Of a stretch of 5,724 bases of DNA, positions 1-4,650 are shown piece after piece; the first letter of the stretch is position 1, and every line of letters starts with the position of its first letter. This stretch comes from Deltaproteobacteria bacterium. GTDB lineage: Bacteria > Desulfobacterota > Desulfobacteria > Desulfobacterales > JAFDCJ01. A program made the position numbers and the translations under genes. Location: the NCBI GenBank assembly GCA_024277475.1, contig JAJRVC010000431.1, positions 1 through 5,724 of the forward strand, written 5' to 3'. The notes beneath the pieces are model-generated. The model was given only the letters and a program-made list of their open reading frames with translations. It did not search any database and was not told where the DNA came from.

Positions 1-1067
1 CCCATCCCTGGAGTGCCGACAGCTGGATTTTGTATACCCGCGAAATGTACCGCCTGGTTCGCTCCCGTTTGACCGATCGGGGGCTCTTTTGTCAGTGGGT
101 GCCGCTGCACTGGATGTCGATGGACGATTTCAAGTGTGTATTGCGAACGATGCGGACGGAATTCCCGCATTTGAGCCTGTGGTACACAGTATCCTACGTG
201 GTGGCGGTCGGAAGCCAAAATCCAATAACACTGGACCTTTCTGATTTCACACATCGTATGCAAGCAACTGTCATTCAAAAGGATCTGGCTTCAGTCGGAA
301 TTGGTTCGCCGGCATCGTTGCTGGGACTTTACTTGTTGGCGGATGATGACATTGACCGCTTTGTGGGACAAGGTCCTCTGAATACCGATAATTTTGCGTA
401 TTTGGAACACTCGGCTTCACGATGCTTCGGCCGGGAAACCACCCCGGAGAATCTTGCCGCCCTGATGAAAGCGCGTCAATTTCCTGAATTTCTTTTGACG
501 AGCCGCCCCCCTGGTTCCCTGTCCGGTTTTCAAAACAATTCACAGCGTTTATTCCAGGCAAGAAACAAAACGATGTCAGGCAGAATATTGACGTATAAAG
601 GTGATTTCGCCGGATCCGTCGGATACTATCAGGTTGCACTTGCGCAGGCGCCCGAGGACGGCGTCACGAAAATATTGTTGAAGGATGCACTTGGCACCCT
701 GGCATCAACCTGGGCCAACAACGGTGACCGGGCCAGAAGAGCGGGTAAGATAAGGGAGGCTTTTTCCATTTACTCCCAGGCGTTAAAATTTGATGTCAAT
801 TCGCCCCGGGCGCATAATGGTCTGGGGCTTGTATATTTTGCGCGAGGCGACTACCACAGCGCATTAAGCCACTTTGATATAGCGATACAGCGGTATCCGA
901 AACAGGCCCAACTCCGTTTTAATCGGACCCTGGTGCTTCTCAAACTCAAGCGGTTGGCGGAAGCACAATGGGAAATCAATACAATCAAACAATTGGAACC
1001 AGCAGGCTCAAATACCTTCTCCGATCAACTCCAAAAAATTATGTCCCCCCAAAAATTTCATCGCTAA
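1..1067 (+). CDS. Spermidine synthase-like aminopropyltransferase with C-terminal TPR region (5' partial)
   Basis: The reading frame is open from base 3 at the left edge and ends with TAA at 1065-1067, giving 354 visible residues. The opening residues HPW and then LYTREMYRLVRSRL...GLFCQWVPLH match the second half of the catalytic Rossmann domain of fused spermidine synthase-like proteins, and PLNTDN (visible residues ~125-130) followed by LEHSASR is the motif that usually closes that domain. The N-terminal part, with the S-adenosylmethionine-binding motifs and possibly a membrane domain, lies outside the window. From about residue 190 the protein turns into TPR-like helix pairs, clearest at 250-325 (AHNGLGLVYFARGDYHSALSHF, then a second repeat). 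The family transfers aminopropyl groups to amines, but many members of this fused type have no tested substrate, so polyamine synthesis is only a family-level guess. The TPRs suggest protein-protein contacts. The TTG at base 30 is not the start, because homology continues upstream of it. Confidence 0.85.
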   Translation, partial: HPWSADSWILYTREMYRLVRSRLTDRGLFCQWVPLHWMSMDDFKCVLRTMRTEFPHLSLWYTVSYVVAVGSQNPITLDLSDFTHRMQATVIQKDLASVGIGSPASLLGLYLLADDDIDRFVGQGPLNTDNFAYLEHSASRCFGRETTPENLAALMKARQFPEFLLTSRPPGSLSGFQNNSQRLFQARNKTMSGRILTYKGDFAGSVGYYQVALAQAPEDGVTKILLKDALGTLASTWANNGDRARRAGKIREAFSIYSQALKFDVNSPRAHNGLGLVYFARGDYHSALSHFDIAIQRYPKQAQLRFNRTLVLLKLKRLAEAQWEINTIKQLEPAGSNTFSDQLQKIMSPQKFHR

Positions 1068-1106
1068 GGATAAGATAGTATCAATTCTGAATATGAATGC
1101 TGAATT

Positions 1107-1787
1107 TTATGTTAACGCCTTGCGCATGACATCCGCAGAGAAAGGCCCTCCGTGGGAGGGGTATAGGGTTGCAACCCCCTGCTTGAGAATCATCCGCCAG
1201 CTTTCCATGAGCTGGCAAAGGTTTTCGGCAAAAACGGGCAGTCCGGGCGAAAGACGCATGGGCAGACTGTTCATGGCCATGTCCCCCACAACAGCTTCAC
1301 CGGAATCCAGCAAAACACTGATCGATCCGGCGGTATGCCCGGGAGTATAAACAATCCGGCCGGCAATGCCGTATTCATCCAATGACAGCTCGTCGGCGTC
1401 GAAACCGATATCCACCGCGGCGGACTTGACGTGAATAAAGGGAGCCATCACGGCCGCCATGCTTTTTGCCAGGAAACGGCCCCAGCCCCCCACTCCCTGC
1501 GGGGGGGATGTGTACAGATCTTCCAGCCATTTGCGTTCTTTTTGGTGCATCATAATTTTTGCACCTGTGATCTCCTTGATCTGCGCCGCCGATCCGATAT
1601 GATCCCAGTGACCGTGGGTGATGATGATCAGCTGGATGTCCTGCGCTTTGATTTGGGCCGTCGCCAACTGTTTAATGAAGGCATCGGCCTTTTTGGGAGG
1701 ACCGCAGTCCACCAGTACCGTACCCTGATCTTTCAGGATAAACGCGTTGGCAACGCCCAGCGGAAGAGGGTGGATGACGGTGCTCAT
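1107..1787 (-). CDS. MBL-fold metallo-hydrolase
   Basis: A complete 226-residue protein of the metallo-beta-lactamase superfamily, small glyoxalase II-like type. The full metal-binding set is visible: THGHWDHIG (H58, H60, D62, H63), TPGHTAGS (H151), GDM (D169) and SHGG (H212). It should therefore bind two metal ions and be an active hydrolase. The substrate cannot be read from sequence; thioesters, lactones and phosphodiesters are all possible in this superfamily. A stretch at about 95-125 (GVGGWGRFLAKSMAAVMAP) is a hydrophobic insertion between the metal motifs, perhaps a substrate lid. There is no signal peptide, so it is probably cytoplasmic. The ATG at 1785-1787 is well supported by AAGGAG at 1795-1800 with a 7-nt spacer. 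The gene stands alone: it converges on the aminopropyltransferase gene (39 bp apart, no obvious terminator between) and has a structured upstream region with an operator-like palindrome. Confidence 0.9.
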   Translation of the reverse strand: MSTVIHPLPLGVANAFILKDQGTVLVDCGPPKKADAFIKQLATAQIKAQDIQLIIITHGHWDHIGSAAQIKEITGAKIMMHQKERKWLEDLYTSPPQGVGGWGRFLAKSMAAVMAPFIHVKSAAVDIGFDADELSLDEYGIAGRIVYTPGHTAGSISVLLDSGEAVVGDMAMNSLPMRLSPGLPVFAENLCQLMESWRMILKQGVATLYPSHGGPFSADVMRKALT

Positions 1788-1820
1788 TTATAGACTCCTT
1801 AAAATACGTTCTTTTCTCAT
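1788..1820 (-). CDS. Possible 10-codon leader ORF or regulator remnant ahead of the MBL gene
   Basis: On the minus strand AGGAGG (1828-1833) lies 7 nt before an ATG (1818-1820) that opens the peptide MRKERILRSL. Its TAA stop (1788-1790) directly precedes the ATG of the MBL-fold gene, and the MBL ribosome site AAGGAG lies inside this ORF. Such geometry suits translational coupling or a leader peptide. The words KERILRSL also resemble the start of TetR-family regulators (RERIL followed by alanine or leucine), so this may instead be what remains of a deleted regulator gene. Both readings are inference; a 10-codon ORF can arise by chance, and only the strong ribosome site and the exact stop-start contact argue for it. 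If the nearby promoter is correct, transcription would begin at or just ahead of AGGAGG, which might weaken that site. Confidence 0.35.
   Translation of the reverse strand: MRKERILRSL
1795..1800 (-). promoter_or_regulatory. Ribosome binding site of the MBL-fold gene
   Basis: AAGGAG on the minus strand, 7 nt upstream of the ATG at 1785-1787. It fixes the start of the hydrolase. It is also read as codons 7-9 of the short upstream ORF, so ribosomes on that ORF would pass over it. Confidence 0.8.
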
Positions 1821-1833
1821 AATGCAACCTCCT

Positions 1834-1855
1834 ATTTTGTAATAAATTACAAAAT
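1834..1855. promoter_or_regulatory. 22-bp operator-like palindrome upstream of the MBL gene
   Basis: Two perfect 10-nt arms, ATTTTGTAAT (1834-1843) and ATTACAAAAT (1846-1855), are separated by AA. The length and symmetry are typical of sites bound by dimeric repressors such as TetR or MarR family proteins. It covers the candidate -10 box of the hydrolase promoter and touches the ribosome site of the short leader ORF, the expected place for a repressor. No regulator gene of this type is visible in the window. AT-rich palindromes do occur by chance, but 10 of 10 paired positions is unlikely to be accidental. Confidence 0.55.
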
Positions 1856-1867
1856 GTTCTAACTCAA
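1839..1867 (-). promoter_or_regulatory. Candidate sigma-70 promoter of the MBL gene
   Basis: On the minus strand TTGAGT (1862-1867, four of six matches to TTGACA) and TATTAC (1839-1844, four of six to TATAAT) are exactly 17 bp apart. Transcription would start near 1832, giving a leader of about 45 nt before the hydrolase ATG. The 22-bp palindrome overlaps the -10 box. The match is moderate and rests on spacing and context. Confidence 0.4.
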
Positions 1868-1978
1868 TTCATAAACCACCCCGACCTGTCGGGATGAGAA
1901 TTTAAAAGGTTCTACCGTTACCGCGAGGGCATGCTTGATGGGTGCAAATTTGATCGATGCCGACGGCTTATGAATTGA
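1864..1978. repeat. Widely spaced 11-nt inverted repeat bounding a 115-bp intergenic segment
   Basis: TCAATTCATAA at 1864-1874 is the exact reverse complement of TTATGAATTGA at 1968-1978. After one mismatch two further positions also pair. The segment fills almost all the space between the end of the DUF882 gene (1988) and the MBL promoter, and contains the GC hairpin at 1877-1896. It could be a small non-autonomous element (MITE-like), a REP-type intergenic repeat or a long-range RNA stem. No clear target-site duplication is seen at its edges. An 11-nt match at this distance is suggestive rather than proof. Confidence 0.35.
1877..1896 (-). terminator. GC hairpin, possible terminator of the response regulator-DUF882 operon
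   Basis: On the minus strand CATCCCGAC and GTCGGGGTG pair over up to nine positions (one G-U) around a two-base centre, so realistically about eight pairs closing a four-base loop. Only a short GTTTATG follows, so it is a weak intrinsic terminator at best. It lies about 90 nt past the DUF882 stop and just ahead of the MBL promoter, where a terminator is expected. The same shape (CCCGAC/GTCGGG) could instead be a dispersed intergenic palindrome. Confidence 0.35.
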
Positions 1979-1987
1979 TCAGTGGGT

Positions 1988-2581
1988 TTACCAGTAGCGG
2001 ACTCGACCGGTATCTATCTGAATAAAATCGGATTTCCGGTAGTACCCTACCCCGCCCCGCTTCATTTTCCGGGCGGCGTCACGCAACACGGCTGTATCGG
2101 TACCAGGAAGTCGAAAATCCAGGGCTTTGCCCTGAAGGTGCTGACTTCCCTTGGCAACCCCTTTACTGCGCCGACGCAATTTCTGGTTGGTTTGCGGCGA
2201 ACGGTATCCACTGATAATATGCACTTCTCCGTGATTACCGACCTCGGTCAGAAGATCATAAAGATAGTCCAACAGCTTCGGGTCAATCAAATGGATATCA
2301 CCCGACCGATGGTCCCGCAGGATATAGTTAATTTTTTCCAACGACTCGTGAACATATTTGCCTTGCCGTTTAAAAATTACTGTAAGACGTTCACAGGTGT
2401 GGGTATTGTAAAAAGACAGTACCCTTTCCTGCCCGACGACAGCGGAAGCAGCCCGGGGAATCAGGATTAACAGTAAGCTGATAACGATTGCCGTCCCGAG
2501 ATAACAAAGTTGGGTATCAGCCGGGCTGAAGTTCCTACCACCATCAACCCTTTCTTTTAGTTCATCTAATCTTAAAACCAT
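1988..2581 (-). CDS. DUF882 / YcbK-like M15-type murein peptidase homologue, membrane-anchored or secreted
   Basis: 197 residues from the ATG at 2579-2581. Residues 27-47 form a hydrophobic segment ending PRAASA, a signal peptide or signal anchor, so the rest is periplasmic. The mature part is DUF882 throughout: ISGYRSPQTN (123-132), GSQHLQGKALDFRLPG (145-160, metal ligands H148 and D155), GGVGYY (176-181) and a C-terminal FIQIDTGRVRYW (186-197). Relatives such as E. coli MepK/YcbK cut peptidoglycan cross-links with a zinc ion. Here the last usual ligand, His in F-[IV]-H-[IV]-D, is Gln188 (codon CAG), so catalysis is in doubt. The start overlaps the response regulator gene by 20 nt with only a weak ribosome site, so translation is probably coupled. 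The frame stays open upstream to 2752, but that part lies within the regulator gene, is rich in Arg and Trp, and does not look like DUF882. No other ATG, GTG or TTG lies between this ATG and the hydrophobic segment. Confidence 0.85.
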   Translation of the reverse strand: MVLRLDELKERVDGGRNFSPADTQLCYLGTAIVISLLLILIPRAASAVVGQERVLSFYNTHTCERLTVIFKRQGKYVHESLEKINYILRDHRSGDIHLIDPKLLDYLYDLLTEVGNHGEVHIISGYRSPQTNQKLRRRSKGVAKGSQHLQGKALDFRLPGTDTAVLRDAARKMKRGGVGYYRKSDFIQIDTGRVRYW

Positions 2582-3035
2582 GTTCTTTTTGCCATTCGGG
2601 ACCGAATTTTTTCTCACAGTAATCCGCCAGACGGTCAAACCAGCGCCACCACAGATTCTTGCCCTTTTCCCTGGCTTCATAAATATCAGCCATGTACGTC
2701 GTGATGTCGGCCATCTTTTCTTTGGGCACAAACGATGCCGCCCCGTTTTCATAGGATTTTTTAATATCTTCCGGGGTCATGGCATAGGCCGTCAACATGA
2801 CACCGATCACCCGCTTTTCGGTGCATATTTTTAATAACTCATAGCCATCAACGCCCATAATGTCTAAAATCGCCATATCAAAATATTGGTTTTCCAACAG
2901 ATTTTTAGCCTGCTCGAAATTAGTTGCACCGGTAACCTTGCACTCGGCCAGTAAATCAGCCAGACTTTCCAATACATCAGGCTCATCATCGACAATAAGA
3001 ATTCTCTTTCCCGCCAGCAGATTTTGTTTTTCCAT
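2562..3035 (-). CDS. Single-domain response regulator (CheY-like receiver)
   Basis: 157 residues. The receiver domain covers about residues 10-125 and has every expected site: acidic pair D16-D17 (ILIVDDE), phosphoacceptor D58 (AILDIMG), T82 (MLTAYAM) and K105 (VPKEKM). After it comes a helical tail of about 35 residues rich in Trp and charged residues (NLWWRWFDRLADYCEKKFG) and no DNA-binding or enzyme domain, so output is probably by protein contact or by tail exposure on phosphorylation. The start ATG at 3033-3035 has GGAGG at 3043-3047, 7 nt upstream. No histidine kinase gene is visible. It is the first gene of a two-gene operon with the DUF882 gene, overlapping it by 20 nt, which suggests a link to envelope remodelling. 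The promoter should lie in 3048-3150, but I find no strong -35/-10 pair there. Confidence 0.9.
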   Translation of the reverse strand: MEKQNLLAGKRILIVDDEPDVLESLADLLAECKVTGATNFEQAKNLLENQYFDMAILDIMGVDGYELLKICTEKRVIGVMLTAYAMTPEDIKKSYENGAASFVPKEKMADITTYMADIYEAREKGKNLWWRWFDRLADYCEKKFGPEWQKEHGFKIR

Positions 3036-3110
3036 GAGCGCGCCTCCGCAAACATATTCCTTTAAGTATCACACTTAACATCTCAAAATTTCTACAATCC
3101 TCTGAAAATA

Positions 3111-3161
3111 TTGGAATTTTTTTTGGGTTTCTGAATTTGCCCTGCAAATGGAATAATTCCA
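3111..3161. promoter_or_regulatory. Possible regulator sites: TGGAAT/ATTCCA repeats
   Basis: A 13-nt palindrome, TGGAAT-A-ATTCCA (3149-3161), is preceded by a half site TTGGAATT (3111-3118), which also pairs with AATTCCAA at 3155-3162. The ten bases AATAATTCCA occur again at 3362-3371, just ahead of the amidotransferase gene. The spread is compatible with a transcription factor acting on both divergent genes, but the words are AT-rich and short. Confidence 0.25.
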
Positions 3162-3310
3162 ACATCCCAATTGGGCGAAGCCCAGTCCACCCAATCCGGA
3201 TAAAACGGAAAGAATAGCCACAAAGGCATCAAGACACAAACAATAAATAGTAACCGTTCAACCAATGCTAAAGCATCTCAAAAAATAATCAATGAAACTC
3301 AACATGACCT

Positions 3311-3338
3311 TTGACGATCTGAAGTCTAATATGATACA
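3311..3338 (+). promoter_or_regulatory. Candidate promoter of the amidotransferase gene
   Basis: TTGACG (3311-3316, five of six to the -35 consensus) is followed after 16 bp by GATACA (3333-3338), a poor -10 box. A start near 3345 would leave a leader of about 43 nt. The good -35 and the position support it; the -10 is weak. Confidence 0.3.
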
Positions 3339-3387
3339 GGATGGGATCGAAAAATAAAAGCAATAATTCCACGATAGGGTATAAAAC

Positions 3388-4116
3388 ATGCGATTGCATC
3401 TGTTAGAACATGATCCGGATTATTTCACTGAAACCAACATTGCCGTTTGGGCCCAAAAAAATGATTATGCCATCACCAAAACCGATGTCTTCAACCAGGA
3501 GCTTTTTCCACACCAGGACGATTTCGACTGGTTGATGATCATGGGAGGTTCGCAGCACGTCTGGCAGGAGCAGGCAAATCAATGGCTCATTTCTGAAAAA
3601 AAATTTTTAGACGACACGCTGAGATCCGGCAAAATCGTTTTAGGAATATGTTTGGGTGCCCAGCTTCTGGCGGAAGCCTTTGGCGGCCGGGCTTTCGCCA
3701 ATAAACACCCGGAAATCGGCTGGCATGAGGTCTCTGTGAACCCGGATGGGAAAAATTCATTTCTTTTTAAAGATGTTCCGGATTCGTTTTTGACCTTTCA
3801 CTGGCACAGTGATCATTTTTCATTGCCTGCCGGATGCACCCGCCTTGCCGACAGTGAGCCGACTGTCAACCAGGCATTTATCCATACCGAATCCCCGGCA
3901 GTGGGGTTACAGTTTCATCCCGAATACACCCGCGGGATGGTTAAATCCTATGCCGAACAATACGGCCACGAGTGGCAGCCGGGTCCGTTTGTCAGCGACA
4001 AGGCGGACGTGATCGCCCAAACCGAGCAGATACCGGAGACGTATTGGCTGATGGAAAAACTTCTGGATAATATGGACAGGAAATTTGCATCAGATCGAGC
4101 ACCTCTGCCAACTTGA
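3388..4116 (+). CDS. Class I glutamine amidotransferase, GMP synthase-like type
   Basis: 242 residues, one GATase1 domain. The nucleophile is C88 in GICLGAQLLAEAFGG, and the partners H177 and E179 are in LQFHPEY, so the Cys-His-Glu triad is complete. MGGSQHVWQE (52-61) forms the oxyanion-side loop, GWHEV (111-115) and FHWHSDHF (137-144) are family hallmarks of the stand-alone GMP-synthase-like group. Members release ammonia from glutamine or cleave gamma-glutamyl compounds; the acceptor is unknown, and no synthetase partner is beside it. The C-terminal 55 residues form a helical extension common in this group. The protein is cytoplasmic. The ATG at 3388-3390 has only AGGG (3376-3379, 8-nt spacer) as ribosome site. 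The following SRPBCC gene is on the same strand, 76 bp downstream. Confidence 0.88.
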   Translation: MRLHLLEHDPDYFTETNIAVWAQKNDYAITKTDVFNQELFPHQDDFDWLMIMGGSQHVWQEQANQWLISEKKFLDDTLRSGKIVLGICLGAQLLAEAFGGRAFANKHPEIGWHEVSVNPDGKNSFLFKDVPDSFLTFHWHSDHFSLPAGCTRLADSEPTVNQAFIHTESPAVGLQFHPEYTRGMVKSYAEQYGHEWQPGPFVSDKADVIAQTEQIPETYWLMEKLLDNMDRKFASDRAPLPT

Positions 4117-4141
4117 CATACCATCCTATTTTAGCAATACT
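4113..4141 (+). promoter_or_regulatory. Candidate promoter of the SRPBCC gene, -35 overlapping the amidotransferase stop
   Basis: A perfect TTGACA (4113-4118) contains the TGA stop of the upstream gene (4114-4116). After exactly 17 bp comes AATACT (4136-4141, four of six to TATAAT). Transcription would start near 4148, about 45 nt before the SRPBCC start. The two genes may therefore be expressed separately even though they lie in tandem. Confidence 0.45.
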
Positions 4142-4192
4142 CACCCTCAGAAACGCGGATTCACTATCATGGCCTAAAATAAAGTGATCAAA

Positions 4193-4639
4193 ATGAATGT
4201 ATACGACCCACTTTGCCACACAGTCAGTATTGAAGCTAATGTACCTGCTCAGCAGGCCTTTCGATATCTGTCTGACCCGGAAATGATAGGTCGATGGGCT
4301 CTGGGCTGTTTTAACACCCAACCAACGGAGCGTGTCGGGCTTTACAAAGGGGCATCACTCTTTGACAGCTCTGAAATATGGGTTAGTGTTGAGACGGATC
4401 CGCAACGCCTGATCATTGACTACCATATCGGAGATCCGGATCAGCAGTTGCCGCGTATTTCCACCCGGGTTGTTTCAGGTGAGACGTACGGAAGGGATTC
4501 TGACCATTGCATCGTGAGTATGACGGCTTGGCGGCCGGCGGATATGCTCGATGAACGCTGGCACCGGCTGTGTGTAACCCACGATACTGAAATCCTGTTA
4601 ATACAGGCGCAACTGGAACAGCAATCGAAGATAGAATGA
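4193..4639 (+). CDS. SRPBCC-fold protein (polyketide cyclase / START-like)
   Basis: 148 residues. The N-terminal VSIEANVPAQQAFRYLSDPE followed by a Trp (W35) is the usual first strand and helix of SRPBCC proteins, and a long C-terminal helix (about 118-142, beginning DERWHRLCVTH) closes the fold. Family members bind hydrophobic ligands in a deep cavity and serve as cyclases, hydrolases or stress proteins; nothing here identifies the ligand. There is no signal peptide. I chose the ATG at 4193; an in-frame GTG at 4184 would add three residues, and neither has a good ribosome site. A small TATTTTAG/CTAAAATA inverted repeat (4127-4134 and 4174-4181) lies in its upstream region. The gene converges on the TRAP permease gene with 11 bp between the stop codons and no terminator visible. 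Confidence 0.7.
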   Translation: MNVYDPLCHTVSIEANVPAQQAFRYLSDPEMIGRWALGCFNTQPTERVGLYKGASLFDSSEIWVSVETDPQRLIIDYHIGDPDQQLPRISTRVVSGETYGRDSDHCIVSMTAWRPADMLDERWHRLCVTHDTEILLIQAQLEQQSKIE

Positions 4640-4650
4640 ATGGATTCCAA

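Larger units (their letters stand above)
3036..3387. other. 352-bp divergent intergenic region, AT-rich, no gene recognised
   Basis: The region lies between the start of the response regulator and the start of the amidotransferase, and should hold both promoters. It contains repeated ATTCCA/TGGAAT words (3111-3161 and 3362-3371), a small palindrome CCCAATTGGG (3166-3175) overlapping a mini-hairpin TGGGC-GAA-GCCCA (3172-3184), and a purine-biased stretch at about 3206-3245 with AGCCACAAAGGCATCAAGACAC, like common intergenic filler of deltaproteobacterial genomes. A 21-codon ORF at 3292-3357 has no ribosome site. No tRNA, riboswitch or convincing small RNA is seen. Confidence 0.6.

Noticed and set aside
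30..32. TTG as the start of the first gene
   Set aside because: The nine codons before it (HPW...WI) continue the family sequence to the window edge, so the gene starts outside.
271..639. 122-codon minus-strand ORF inside the aminopropyltransferase gene
   Set aside because: No recognisable domain or ribosome site, and it is fully antisense to a well-supported gene.
1068..1106. Bidirectional terminator between the convergent aminopropyltransferase and MBL genes
   Set aside because: No stem of useful length and no T-run pairing with one; the gap is simply AT-rich.
1982..2470. 162-codon plus-strand ORF opposite the DUF882 gene
   Set aside because: It mirrors the conserved DUF882 coding sequence and shows no family features of its own.
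2582..2752. N-terminal extension of the DUF882 protein to 254 residues
   Set aside because: This stretch is the response regulator gene read in another frame, is Arg/Trp-rich, and would put an implausible 57 residues before the protein's natural start.
3292..3357. 21-codon ORF (MKLNMTFDDLKSNMIQDGIEK) ahead of the amidotransferase
   Set aside because: The peptide looks protein-like but there is no ribosome site before its ATG and it overlaps the candidate promoter; kept only as a note.
4640..4650. Terminator between the SRPBCC and TRAP permease genes
   Set aside because: Only 11 bp, with no inverted repeat.
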